A stretch of DNA of 64,000 nt, from the NCBI GenBank assembly GCA_910573755.1, contig CAJTBO010000022.1:18462-82461 (forward strand). Reading direction: 5' to 3'. This document shows positions 1 to 9,007 of this stretch, one piece after another; the stretch's first letter is position 1, and each line of letters opens with the position of its first letter. A program made the position numbers and the translations under genes. Source of the DNA: Lachnospiraceae bacterium (GTDB lineage: Bacteria > Bacillota > Clostridia > Lachnospirales > Lachnospiraceae). Under the pieces are notes generated by a model, which made no database searches, was not told the origin of the DNA, and was given only the letters and a program-made list of their open reading frames with translations.

Positions 1-3000
1 TAAGTCCCGTCCAGGATCAGAGGAACTTTTTCGGGCAAAATACCGACCCCGTCATCGGATATGACGAATACGATATCATTCCCTTCCGTCCATGCCATGA
101 TCACAATCGTTCCCTCTTTGGATTCCTTCTCAAAGATACCATGCTGGATGGAGTTTTCCACAATAGGCTGCAGGACAAGCTTCGGTATCTCGAAATCGAG
201 GATCTCATCCGGCACATCGATCAGAAAAGAAATTTTGTCTTCATATCTCATATTCTGCAGTTTTACATAAAGTTCCACATGCCACAGTTCTTCCCTGATC
301 GGCGTCGTTATATTTTTCTTGGATAGAGTCAGTTTATAGAATTTGGAGAGTGTCTGTACGGCAAGGGAAACTTCTTTCTGCTTGCCGCTCTGGGCGAGCC
401 AGTTGATCATATCCAGCATATTGTAGAGAAAATGGGGATTGATCTGCGCCTGCAACGCTTTTACTTCGGAAACCTTTAATTTTTCAGCGGTTTCGGTCTG
501 TTCTTCCATCAACTGATTGATGCGCTCCACCATGGCATTATAGTTGCGCACGAGCTGTCCGATCTCATCTTTGTCCTGATCCGAGTTATCCTCAAAGGGG
601 ACAAGGCTCTTCTGCCGGTTCTGGTTGATCTTTTCCACCACAAGGGAAAGGCGTCTGGCAAGGCTGCCGGACAAAAAGAGGGCGGTGGCGCACGCCAGAA
701 CAACAAATGCCAGATATAGCTGCGCCGTATTAATCAGCACCTGCTGTCCTTCCGAAAAGACGCTGCTGACGGGAATAACGGAGACGAGCCGCCAGTCCGT
801 CCGGTCGATCTCTCGGTAGCCCATATACAGGTCTTCATCCAGGATCGTTGTGGTGGTAAATTCCTCCGTGCTGCCCACCGCCTCAGGGATCGCTTCATAC
901 CGTTTAAAATAGGTGCCGGCGAGAAACGCGTTGGAGGAAGCAACAAGGGAGTTTCTGCTGTTGATAATGTAATAAACGCTGTTTGTACTGGTCAGATTTC
1001 CGTGCAGCATATTTTCCAGATGGTCCTCGGAAAAATAGATGGCAATATAACTGCACTCCCCGTTCGGGTTGCCCAGATTGGTAAACTTCTGGATATAGGC
1101 AAGGGAACCGAGCGTGTCGATTTCCGTGGGAGTCAGGTAAAAGGAAGGGCAGAGCAGGGAAATACTGTCCGGCTGACCGGCGAAGATACCGTGCCAGTAA
1201 CTTCCGGAAATGTCATCCACAGAAGAAATAACACCGGAGAAGGAGGGAGAGCTGAACTGGAGCTCGCTGCCTGAAGGAATATATATTTTTATTGATGTGA
1301 TAAACTCATGGTCAATCAGGGAATTGATCATGCTGAAAAATTCCAGAGCCTGCGTACTGTTTTGTTTTCCGGAGAGGTAGCCATAGACGTCCGGCGTATA
1401 GGTGGCTTCGGAGAGGAACGGATTGGAAGTGATCGTATCCATAGATAAAGAAAGCTGGCTGATCGTGGCTTCCAGAGTATCCGCGGTCTGGCTCACAAGA
1501 GCCTGTTCCGACTCGATTGTGTTGGTGGTGATGATATGGGAGAGGCGTCCGTACAAAAAGAGAAACACGACCAGCGTAGGGACAAGCACAAGGATCAGAT
1601 GGGTGATCATGAATTTCAGCGTCTGGCCTGTTTCGCTTTTGAAAAGCGTACAGATATAGGAGGAGGAGAGAAAAACATGCTCACTGATATCTTTGATGGA
1701 GAGCGTCTCATCCTGATAATGGCCGGCTATAAATTCCTTGATCAGATAGACTGTGGAATGGTTTTCGCTGCGGTTCTGAAGCCGGGAAAAAAAGTCTTCG
1801 TTTTTTTTCTTCAGCAGATCCTGCAGTTCATAGATGGATTCGCACTCGGAGATATAGCCCCAGAGGCTGTTTTCCGGTTCTTTTCCGGCAGTGTCCGGAA
1901 GGTTTAATATTTTGTAAGTTTCCCTTATCGTAGTAAACAGTTTATAATACAGATCCTTTGCCTGATTGGGCAGAACGTTTGCGGGCGGCATCATGGCATG
2001 AAACAATTCTTCCAGAAGGTTTTCCGCCTGTCTTTTATCCTTTCGGAGAAGCGCCTCTGAGAGACGGCTGTCCGCATGGAGGGTACCCACATCAAAGAAG
2101 GTATCGTATGTATCGCGGTGTTTATAGATCCGGAATGTATTATCCGGATGGAAGAAGGAATTCTGCAGTTCAATAACGGCGGAATTATAGGAATCGTGAA
2201 TATGAAGAAACCCCCTTATATTTTTTCCGAAAACAATATGATAGCGCAGGGAAAACGAAGAAAGAGCATGGGTCAGCATCTTTCCGAGCGTGTTTTTCTG
2301 ATTTACGGTATAATCGGAGAATCCCCAGACATGGTAGAAGTATAAAAGCCCCTGTCTTGTGGAATGTATTTCTTTTAAATGGAGGCTGTCAAGTACCTGG
2401 GCGACCACCGGTTCCATAATAGCTGTCAACGTATCCTGATTATAGGTATTGTGATGGAACTGGATCAGAAAAGTAAAGAAAGAAGCGGTATCTTCTTTCG
2501 GAAAATCAAACTCGGGTTCCTCGGAAAACAGGGCGGAAGGATCTCCGCCTTTGGGAGCATAGGCAAGTCTGGACGCCAGAGCAGCCTGGGAACGGGCAAG
2601 GGAAAGCGCCTGCGAGGAAGCCGCTTTTCTGACAGCCTCCACAGAAGCTTTTGCCTCAAGGACCGTTTCGGAGAGTTCTTCCAGATCGATGGGCTTTTCC
2701 ACATAACTTACCGCTTTCAGTTTGATCGCCGCTTTTAAGTATTCCTTGTCGGAATATCCGCTCATGAAGATGATGGAAAGAGCGGGATTGACAAGCTGCA
2801 GTTTTTCCGCCATTTCAATACCGCTCATACGGGGCATGCGGACGTCGCTCAATATAATATCGGGCTGGAAAGCCAGTGCGGCCTCATAGCCGTGCAGTCC
2901 GTCATCCGCCTGCGCGATAGCGTCAATTCCCAGAGATTTCCAGTCGATATTGCTCATCAGGCCGTCTCTTGTCAGTTTTTCATCATCCACGATCAGCAGT

Positions 3001-3005
3001 TTCAT
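1..3005 (-). CDS. Fused response regulator / sensor histidine kinase (YesN-YesM type), partial
   Basis: One uninterrupted reading frame runs from an ATG at 3005 (ribosome site GGGAGG just upstream) off the left edge of the window, at least 1001 codons. Residues 1-120 are a receiver domain with phospho-acceptor Asp54 (SDVRMP) and Lys104 (VEKP). A linker follows, then the first helix-turn-helix of an AraC domain (about 430-464, ending ETGQTLK). The frame then passes directly into a membrane helix (from about 465, FMITHLILVLVPTL), an extracellular sensor region, a second membrane segment, HAMP, and a HisKA_5/HATPase kinase with His858 (QINPHFLYN), the VENSIQHG box and DDGVG. Such proteins are normally two adjacent genes, YesN-like and YesM-like, that sense extracellular sugars. 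Here the second AraC helix-turn-helix and the kinase start are missing, so the fusion probably arose by an in-frame deletion. It is divergent from the sugar ABC operon and may control it. Domain calls are firm; function of the fusion is inferred. Confidence 0.85.
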   Translation of the reverse strand, partial: MKLLIVDDEKLTRDGLMSNIDWKSLGIDAIAQADDGLHGYEAALAFQPDIILSDVRMPRMSGIEMAEKLQLVNPALSIIFMSGYSDKEYLKAAIKLKAVSYVEKPIDLEELSETVLEAKASVEAVRKAASSQALSLARSQAALASRLAYAPKGGDPSALFSEEPEFDFPKEDTASFFTFLIQFHHNTYNQDTLTAIMEPVVAQVLDSLHLKEIHSTRQGLLYFYHVWGFSDYTVNQKNTLGKMLTHALSSFSLRYHIVFGKNIRGFLHIHDSYNSAVIELQNSFFHPDNTFRIYKHRDTYDTFFDVGTLHADSRLSEALLRKDKRQAENLLEELFHAMMPPANVLPNQAKDLYYKLFTTIRETYKILNLPDTAGKEPENSLWGYISECESIYELQDLLKKKNEDFFSRLQNRSENHSTVYLIKEFIAGHYQDETLSIKDISEHVFLSSSYICTLFKSETGQTLKFMITHLILVLVPTLVVFLFLYGRLSHIITTNTIESEQALVSQTADTLEATISQLSLSMDTITSNPFLSEATYTPDVYGYLSGKQNSTQALEFFSMINSLIDHEFITSIKIYIPSGSELQFSSPSFSGVISSVDDISGSYWHGIFAGQPDSISLLCPSFYLTPTEIDTLGSLAYIQKFTNLGNPNGECSYIAIYFSEDHLENMLHGNLTSTNSVYYIINSRNSLVASSNAFLAGTYFKRYEAIPEAVGSTEEFTTTTILDEDLYMGYREIDRTDWRLVSVIPVSSVFSEGQQVLINTAQLYLAFVVLACATALFLSGSLARRLSLVVEKINQNRQKSLVPFEDNSDQDKDEIGQLVRNYNAMVERINQLMEEQTETAEKLKVSEVKALQAQINPHFLYNMLDMINWLAQSGKQKEVSLAVQTLSKFYKLTLSKKNITTPIREELWHVELYVKLQNMRYEDKISFLIDVPDEILDFEIPKLVLQPIVENSIQHGIFEKESKEGTIVIMAWTEGNDIVFVISDDGVGILPEKVPLILDGT

Positions 3006-3157
3006 AGCTACCTCCCATTTGGAATTATTGTAACACGGGGGGCGGAAAAAGAAAATGATTTTACCCAAAATCAAAAAAAAGTACGATAGCGTTTGAAATT
3101 TCGGGATGTTATACTTACAATAACATAAAACAGTATTAGTTTGGAAAGTATCTGGAG

Positions 3158-3307
3158 AAATTACTCTGCGGGGTTTTGATACCGGAAGAACAGATACGGA
3201 ACTATAAACAGTATCTGTTCGAGAGGTATCCAGAGAATTTACAGACGTGGCTACGGCTGTAAATTACTCTGCGGGGTTTTGATACCGGAAGAACAGATAC
3301 GGAACTA
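3158..3307. repeat. 47-bp perfect direct repeat in the regulator/ABC intergenic region
   Basis: Bases 3158-3204 and 3261-3307 are identical (47 bp, beginning AAATTACTCTGCGGGG), 103 bp apart. They fill most of the 321-bp gap between the divergent two-component gene and the sugar ABC operon, and the second copy ends about 7 bases before the ribosome site of the ATPase gene. A possible extended -10 (TGTTATACT, 3107-3115) lies upstream. The repeats could be regulator binding sites or a small local duplication of the leader; the sequence does not decide. Confidence 0.85.
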
Positions 3308-3326
3308 AAATAAGGAGGAGAAAAAG

Positions 3327-4847
3327 TTGTCAGAGTATGTACTTGAACTGAAGGGTATTACGAAGATATTCCCCGGTGTAAAAGCGCTGAACAATGTACA
3401 GTTTCAGTTAAAACCGGGCGAAGTCCATGCGCTGATGGGGGAAAACGGCGCAGGTAAGTCTACTTTTATTAAAGTGATCACCGGCGTGCATAAAGCGGAA
3501 GAAGGCGAAATGTACCTGTTTGGTAATAAAGTGGATTTTAAGGGGCCCAGAGATGCACAGCAGGCGGGTATCGCGGCGGTATACCAGCACCCGACCTCTT
3601 ACCCGGATCTTACGGTGACGGAAAATATTTTTATGAACCATGAGATCAAGAAGAGGGGGATCATCCAGTGGAAACAGATGCATGAGGAGGCTCAGGGGTA
3701 TCTGGATGAGCTGGATGCGGATTTTAAGGCGACTGCAGAGATGGGAGCCCTTTCCGTAGCACAGCAGCAGATGGTTGAGATCGCAAAGGCAATTTCCACC
3801 CATGCCAAGATCATCATTCTGGATGAGCCCACAGCGGCACTGACAGCGAATGAGTCTCAGAAGTTATATAAGATTGTAGATAAATTAAGGGACAGCGGCG
3901 TTTCCATTATTTTTATATCCCACAGATTTGAGGATATGTACCGTCTTGCAACCAGGGTTACCGTATTTCGGGATTCCCAGTACATAGGTACCTACGATGT
4001 AAACGGCATCACAAACGCAGATCTGATCAAGGCGATGGTAGGACGTGAGATCAATGATCTGTTCCCGAAACCGGATGTAAAGCCCGGGGAGGAGATGCTC
4101 CGCATTGAAAACTTTTCCCGTACAGGTTTTTATAAGAACGTCAATCTCCATGTCCGTGCAGGTGAGATCGTAGGATTGACCGGACTGGTCGGCGCCGGCC
4201 GTACGGAAGTGGTGGAGAGCGTCTGCGGGATTACCCGCCAGAACGAGGGAAAGGTATATTTAGAGGGAAAGGAAGTTGCGATCAAGAATCCGACAGATGC
4301 CATGAAGAATGGTATTATCCTTCTGCCGGAGGACAGACAGAAAACGGGACTTATCTTAAGCTGGGGCCTGGGCAGAAACGTAACGCTTCCTATAGTAAAG
4401 AAACTTTCCAACAACGGTTTTACGAACGACAAGAAAGAACGTGAACTTTCCAAGAAATTCCTGGAGGATGTGGACACCAAGGCGGTGACGATCTTTGATC
4501 CGGCAAGTTCCTTATCCGGCGGCAACCAGCAGAAGGTTGTTGTGGCGAAGGCTCTGGCGCAGGACAATATGAAGGTCATCATTATGGACGAGCCCACGAA
4601 AGGTGTTGACGTAGGCGCAAAGGCGGAGATCTATGCGATCATGGGCGAACTTGCGCAGAAGGGTTTTGCGATCATCATGATCTCTTCCGAGATGCCGGAG
4701 ATACTGGGTATGTCCGACCGGATCTATGTTATGTGCAACGGACGTGTGACCGGAGAATTAAACCGTGAGGAGGCGACACAGGAGGCCATTCTGGAATTCG
4801 CGATGGAAAAGGGCGGTAAGAAAAAGAAAGAGGAGGCTGCGAAATAA
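3327..4847 (+). CDS. Sugar ABC transporter ATP-binding protein (MglA/RbsA type)
   Basis: A 506-residue protein with two ABC domains, the usual length for the ribose/galactose/xylose importer class. The first domain has an intact Walker A (GENGAGKST, Lys44) and Walker B (ILDEPTAAL). The second has the degenerate Walker A usual in this family (GLVGAGRT, Arg for Lys), signature LSGGNQQK and MDEPTKGVDVG. It powers uptake of a monosaccharide through the two permeases encoded next. The start is TTG at 3327, chosen because AAGGAGGAG lies 6 bases upstream and the protein then begins as family members do. The stop overlaps the next ATG by one base, so the genes are translationally coupled. The substrate cannot be told from sequence. 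Confidence 0.95.
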   Translation: MSEYVLELKGITKIFPGVKALNNVQFQLKPGEVHALMGENGAGKSTFIKVITGVHKAEEGEMYLFGNKVDFKGPRDAQQAGIAAVYQHPTSYPDLTVTENIFMNHEIKKRGIIQWKQMHEEAQGYLDELDADFKATAEMGALSVAQQQMVEIAKAISTHAKIIILDEPTAALTANESQKLYKIVDKLRDSGVSIIFISHRFEDMYRLATRVTVFRDSQYIGTYDVNGITNADLIKAMVGREINDLFPKPDVKPGEEMLRIENFSRTGFYKNVNLHVRAGEIVGLTGLVGAGRTEVVESVCGITRQNEGKVYLEGKEVAIKNPTDAMKNGIILLPEDRQKTGLILSWGLGRNVTLPIVKKLSNNGFTNDKKERELSKKFLEDVDTKAVTIFDPASSLSGGNQQKVVVAKALAQDNMKVIIMDEPTKGVDVGAKAEIYAIMGELAQKGFAIIMISSEMPEILGMSDRIYVMCNGRVTGELNREEATQEAILEFAMEKGGKKKKEEAAK

Positions 4848-5845
4848 TGGAAAAGAAATCTATACTGAAAAAAATCACAGGCTCCCGTGAAGCCAGTCTG
4901 GTTATCGTACTCATCCTGCTGTGTGTTGCGGTAACCATCAAAAGCCCGAATTTCATGTCGGCACAGAATATACTGGAAATTTTAAAGAACAACGCGGTCA
5001 TCATGATCATGGCGCTCGGCATGCTGTGTGTGCTGCTGATCGGCGGTATTGATATCTCCATCACTTCCACACTTGCTTTTGCGGGCATGACCATTGGTAT
5101 GATGTACAAATACAATAAAATCGAGAGCACATTTGTGGGTTTTCTGATTGCTACGGCGATGGGGGCTGTATGCGGCCTGCTGATCGGTGTGATCATTGCC
5201 TACGGTAAGGTAATGCCTATCATCGCGACCATGGGCTTTATGTATATCTACAGAGGATTTGCTTATCTGGTGGCACAGGATCAGTGGGCAGGCGCGGATG
5301 CGCTGGGCAGCTTTAAGGATTTTACACTGAGCAACTCCCTGAGTTTCGGACTGATCAATAATACGATCACGGTGACGATCATCTGCTATATTATTTTCTT
5401 CATTGTGCTGAAGTGGACGAAGTTCGGGCGCAGCATTTACGCGGTAGGCTCCAATGCGGAGGCGGCGGAGATTTCCGGTATCAATGTTGCGATGATCAAA
5501 ACCGCGGTTTATACGATTATGGGCACGCTCGCAGGTTTATGCGGCGCTCTTGCGACTTCCGTATATGCTTCCGCACAGCCCAACATGCAGACATCCAAAG
5601 AGATGGACGTTATCGCAGCCTGCGTCATCGGCGGCGTGAGCATGAACGGCGGGCGCGGCAGCGTACTTGGCGCACTGCTCGGCGCGTTAGTGTTATCGGT
5701 TATCTCCAAAGCACTTCCGCTTGTGGGCATCAATGCAATCGCACAAAATACAATCAAGGGCGTTATCATCGTGGCGGTTATCGTACTGAACGTACTGACA
5801 CAGCGCATGATGGATAAGGCGAACCTTGAAAACAGAGAGATGTAA
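4847..5845 (+). CDS. Sugar ABC transporter permease (RbsC family)
   Basis: A 332-residue hydrophobic protein with about eight to ten membrane helices, matching the BPD_transp_2 permeases of ribose/galactose importers. Family landmarks seen are LIGGIDISITSTLAFAG near residue 65 and the EAA-like cytoplasmic loop FGRSIYAVGSNAEAAEISGI around 190-210. It forms half of the membrane channel with the next gene product; two non-identical permeases instead of one homodimer mark an AI-2/xylose/simple-sugar subgroup layout. The start overlaps the ATPase stop (ATAATG), and the next gene begins 14 bases after the stop. Confidence 0.93.
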   Translation: MEKKSILKKITGSREASLVIVLILLCVAVTIKSPNFMSAQNILEILKNNAVIMIMALGMLCVLLIGGIDISITSTLAFAGMTIGMMYKYNKIESTFVGFLIATAMGAVCGLLIGVIIAYGKVMPIIATMGFMYIYRGFAYLVAQDQWAGADALGSFKDFTLSNSLSFGLINNTITVTIICYIIFFIVLKWTKFGRSIYAVGSNAEAAEISGINVAMIKTAVYTIMGTLAGLCGALATSVYASAQPNMQTSKEMDVIAACVIGGVSMNGGRGSVLGALLGALVLSVISKALPLVGINAIAQNTIKGVIIVAVIVLNVLTQRMMDKANLENREM

Positions 5846-5859
5846 GGAGGGGAAACGTT

Positions 5860-6870
5860 ATGGCAGGAAAATCAGGAAGAACAATATCTGCAACTCCCGA
5901 CAAGTCGCTGAAAAAGGCGCTGCTGAGTTGGGAAGGCATGTTACTTGTTCTGTTTATCGCAATCAATATTTTATGCAAATGCATTTCTCCGGTTTACAAT
6001 ATTACGAATGTACTTCGTGAAATGCCAAAGTATTTGACAGAGATATTTTTACTGTTCCCGATGGCATATATTCTGCTGATGGGAGAGATCGATATTTCCG
6101 TAGGTTCCACAGTCTGTCTGGCGGCAACAATAGCTTGCCTTTCGAGCAACGCAGGCGTTCCGTTTATTGGAGTTTTGCTGATAGGCTTGCTTACCGGGAC
6201 AGTTTGTGGTATGATAAATGGGTTTTTGGCGACACGTTTCAGAGAACTGCCGACCATGATCATCACATTGGGGACGCAGATCGTGTTCCGTGGTATTGCG
6301 GAGATCGCACTCGGGGACGGCGGTTCCGTTTCTCTGACAAATGCTGACGGATTCAGGGCGATTGCCGGAAAAGTAGGACCGATTCCGTATATGTTCTTTA
6401 TCGTGATCATCTGCGCAGTCATCTTTACGGTGATCGCCGAGAAACGGGTATTCGGACGGAATCTTTACGCGATCGGTTCCAACTCCAAAACGGCGTTTTA
6501 TTCCGGTATCAAAGTGAACCAGATGTTATTTATCTCCTATACGGTGCTGGGACTTCTTGCCGGTGTATCCGCACTGTTTTTGACAAGCGCAACCTACGGC
6601 GCCAACACGACAACAGGAAAAGGCTTCGAGATGGATGCCATCGCTATGGCGGTATTCGGCGGTATCTCCACAGCCGGCGGTAAGGGAAAACTGATCGGTG
6701 GTATTATTTCTGCCTTTACGATCACCTGCCTGCGTGTGGGCCTCGGACAGATTAATATGAATCCTCAGGTGATCCTGATCATTCTGGGCGCTCTGCTGAT
6801 CTGCGCAGTACTTCTGCCGAATATTTCACAGAGCATCTCGGATAAAAAGAAAAAGGCTTCCAGAGCCTGA
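5860..6870 (+). CDS. Sugar ABC transporter permease, second subunit (RbsC family)
   Basis: A 336-residue polytopic membrane protein of the same family as its upstream neighbour. It has the conserved LLMGEIDISVGSTVCLAA segment near residue 70, the coupling-loop motif FGRNLYAIGSNSKTAFYSGI, and a lysine-rich C-terminal tail (SDKKKKASRA). AAGGAGG precedes the ATG by 7 bases. It is expected to pair with the first permease and the double ABC ATPase. The binding-protein gene follows after a 189-base gap containing a stem-loop, an arrangement often used to set different expression of binding protein and membrane subunits. Confidence 0.93.
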   Translation: MAGKSGRTISATPDKSLKKALLSWEGMLLVLFIAINILCKCISPVYNITNVLREMPKYLTEIFLLFPMAYILLMGEIDISVGSTVCLAATIACLSSNAGVPFIGVLLIGLLTGTVCGMINGFLATRFRELPTMIITLGTQIVFRGIAEIALGDGGSVSLTNADGFRAIAGKVGPIPYMFFIVIICAVIFTVIAEKRVFGRNLYAIGSNSKTAFYSGIKVNQMLFISYTVLGLLAGVSALFLTSATYGANTTTGKGFEMDAIAMAVFGGISTAGGKGKLIGGIISAFTITCLRVGLGQINMNPQVILIILGALLICAVLLPNISQSISDKKKKASRA

Positions 6871-6989
6871 TGATGCGGTATCTATCTTGAATCGAACCCC
6901 GTTTGAGGTACGAAGAATGCGAAGCACTTCCGCAGTCTTAAACAGGAATACGGTTTAAGGCGCGGAGAATACAAAGCATTTCATATAGT

Positions 6990-7010
6990 TCAAACCGGGT
7001 GCCGGTTTGA
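6990..7010 (+). promoter_or_regulatory. Palindromic stem-loop between permease and binding-protein genes
   Basis: TCAAACCGG (6990-6998) pairs perfectly with CCGGTTTGA (7002-7010) around a 3-base loop. It sits 50 bases before the binding-protein start and has no following T-run, so it is more likely an mRNA-stabilising or processing hairpin, or an operator, than a terminator. The preceding 100 bases hold two imperfect copies of a roughly 55-base GAATACGG/GAAGCACTT-like segment. Confidence 0.5.
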
Positions 7011-7059
7011 GGTTGATATAAAAACTATTAACAAATTTTTTAAGGGAGGACCTAAAAAA

Positions 7060-8198
7060 ATGAAGAAAAAAGTATTAAGTGCCATTCTCAGTGTAGCAAT
7101 GGTAGCAACACTTCTGGCTGGCTGTGGCACACAGCAGAAGAAGCTCCAGTAGCAGCAACAGAAGAAGCTGAAGCACCCGCAGAGGAAGCTCCTGCAGAAG
7201 AAGCTCCGGCGGAAGAAGCATCTGCAGAGGAAGCTCCGGCGGAAGAAGGAGCAGCAGGCGGCGGTACATATGCATTTGTATCCAAATCTGCCGGCAACCC
7301 GTTCAATGAGAGACAGGCAACAGGTTTTGAAGAAGCAGTAAAGGATCTTGGCGGAACAGCTATTATCCAGCATCCGGAATCTGCAACAGCAGACGCACAG
7401 ATCACAGTTATTCAGTCTCTGATCTCTCAGGGCGTTGACAGCATCTGTGTAGCAGCAAACGACGAGAACGCTCTGCAGGCAGCTCTGGAAGAAGCAGCAG
7501 CGGCAGGCATCAAGGTTTGTTCCGTTGACTCTACTGTAAACGTAGCAAGCCGTCTGACACACGTTAACCAGGCTGGTGTTACAGAGATCGGCCAGTGTCT
7601 GATGGATGCGGTTTATGATATCACAGGCGGCGAAGGCCAGTGGGCTATCCTTTCCGCAACATCTCAGGCTGCAAACCAGAACGCATGGATCGATTCCATG
7701 AAAGAGATCCAGGCAGCAGACAGCAAATATGCCAACCTTGAACTGGTAGAAGTTGCTTACGGCGATGACGAACCTCAGAAATCTACAGACCAGACACAGG
7801 CTCTTCTGCAGAACTATCCTGACCTGAAAGTGATCTGCGCACCTACAACAGTTGGTATCGCAGCAGCAGCTAAGGTATTACAGGATCAGGGCTCTTCCGT
7901 TAAGCTGACAGGCCTTGGCCTTCCTTCCGAGATGGCTGAGTACATCGGTGATGACGATGCTCATTCCTGCCCTTACATGTTCCTGTGGAATCCTATCGAT
8001 CTTGGACGTCTTGGCGCATACACATCCGCAGCACTGGTAAGCGGTGAGATCACAGGCGCAGAAGGTGACAAGTTCACAGCTGGCGACATGGGCGACTATG
8101 AAATCGTAAAAGCCGGCGACGGCGGCACAGAGATCATTCTGGGCGCTCCGTTCAAGTTTGATCCTTCCAACATCGAAGAGTGGAAAGAAGTATACTAA
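7060..8198 (+). pseudogene. Sugar ABC transporter substrate-binding lipoprotein, frameshifted
   Basis: The protein starts at ATG 7060 (AGGGAGGACC upstream) with a typical lipoprotein signal peptide (MKKKVLSAILSVAMVATLLAGCG). The frame then meets TAG at codon 31. One base is missing near 7129-7131: from ACA at 7131 the other frame is open to the stop at 8198 and reads a low-complexity Glu/Ala/Pro linker followed by a complete periplasmic-binding-protein type 1 fold (YAFVSKSAGNPFNERQ, GVDSICVAANDENAL, FKFDPSNIEEWKEVY). The total of 1139 bases is one short of a whole number of codons. As read, no exported protein is made; the mature part could only start at an internal ATG (7602). The gene closes the operon that starts at 3327. 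The lesion may be real or a sequencing error in the repetitive GCAGAAGAAGCT stretch. Confidence 0.85.
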
Positions 8199-8221
8199 AT
8201 CGAATCAGAGTGTAAAAATTA

Positions 8222-8252
8222 CGGGGCTGCCGGGAGGCGGCCCTGTTATTTA
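8222..8252 (+). terminator. Probable intrinsic terminator of the sugar ABC operon
   Basis: GGGCTGCC (8224-8231) pairs with GGCGGCCC (8236-8243) with one wobble, followed by TGTTATTTAT. It lies 25 bases after the binding-protein stop. The T-run is interrupted, so strength is uncertain. Confidence 0.5.
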
Positions 8253-8369
8253 TGTACGGATATGAAAAGCGGTCACCGGCATAGAAATGAATAAAGGACA
8301 GGGACCGGTGTAATAAAAACCGTCCGCCGGGCATAAGATGTAACAAAGCATGGCGGGGGGATTTTTTAT

Positions 8370-8681
8370 ATGACGAAAAACAAATCAAAGACTTGCGGTA
8401 AGCCGGAGATCTACGGCAAGTCCGGTGATTTGCTTCATGAGCGTGTCATTGCTGTGGCAGGCTATATTGTGGAAAATAATGCAACGGTAAGACAGACTGC
8501 CAAAGAGTTTGGGATCAGTAAGAGTACAGTGCACAAGGATGTCACAGATAGACTGGCGGCAATCAATCCGGCTTTGGCAAAGCAGGTACGGTCGGTACTG
8601 GATGTAAACAAATCGGAGCGTCATATCCGCGGCGGTCTGGCTACAAGGGAGAAATACCTGCACCAGCATGTGGTGGAGTGA
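8370..8681 (+). CDS. spoIIID: Sporulation transcriptional regulator SpoIIID
   Basis: A 103-residue DNA-binding protein. The helix-turn-helix segment (ATVRQTAKEFGISKSTVHKDVTDRL, about 45-69) and the tail SERHIRGGLATREKY match SpoIIID, the mother-cell regulator acting with sigma-E during sporulation. The usual length is about 80-95 residues; the extra residues are an N-terminal extension (TKNKSKTCGKPEIYGKSGD), which could mean a later start, but GGCGGGGGG is the only plausible ribosome-site-like stretch near 8355. It stands alone between two sugar operons. Its presence shows that the host is a spore former. Confidence 0.9.
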   Translation: MTKNKSKTCGKPEIYGKSGDLLHERVIAVAGYIVENNATVRQTAKEFGISKSTVHKDVTDRLAAINPALAKQVRSVLDVNKSERHIRGGLATREKYLHQHVVE

Positions 8682-8689
8682 GTTTGGAG

Positions 8690-8806
8690 GAACATAAGGG
8701 CGGCGCTTAAAGCTTACTGTCCGTTGTTGAACATAAGGGTGGTGTGTAAAGCGTACTGACCGTTGTTGAACATGAGGGCGGTGCGTAAAGCGTACTGTCT
8801 GTTGTT
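8690..8806 (+). repeat. Three tandem copies of a 39-bp repeat after spoIIID
   Basis: Units 8690-8728, 8729-8767 and 8768-8806 begin GAACATAAGGGYGGYG and end CCGTTGTT or CTGTTGTT, with about 85-90% identity between copies. The array starts 9 bases after the spoIIID stop. Each unit contains a TAA in one frame and it is not an extension of the spoIIID reading frame. Function unknown; a strong terminator follows at 8828. Confidence 0.85.
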
Positions 8807-8827
8807 TAGTAAAAGGGAGAGAAGATG

Positions 8828-8866
8828 AAACTATCGGGAAGGAGAACTTTCCGGTAGTTTTTCTTT
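8828..8866 (+). terminator. Intrinsic terminator after spoIIID
   Basis: AAACTATCGGGAA (8828-8840) pairs with TTCCGGTAGTTT (8849-8860) with minor mismatches, followed by TTTTTCTTT. It should end transcripts that read through spoIIID and the 39-bp repeats. Confidence 0.75.
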
Positions 8867-8948
8867 ATATCTTGTGGCGAAATGCATAAAAATGAATGGT
8901 GAATTATGTTGAAAAGTAACAAAAATACTAATATATTAGAAAAAGGTG

Positions 8949-8977
8949 TTGACTTTGTTGGAGAAGTTTACTATAGT
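8949..8977 (+). promoter_or_regulatory. Sigma-A-like promoter of the LacI-controlled operon
   Basis: TTGACT (8949-8954), a 17-base spacer, then TATAGT (8972-8977). The predicted start near 8984 would give a leader of about 190 bases containing the two LacI-type operators at 9008 and 9085. Confidence 0.65.
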
Positions 8978-9007
8978 AGCAATATGAGTATTTTAGTTAC
9001 TCTCTAA

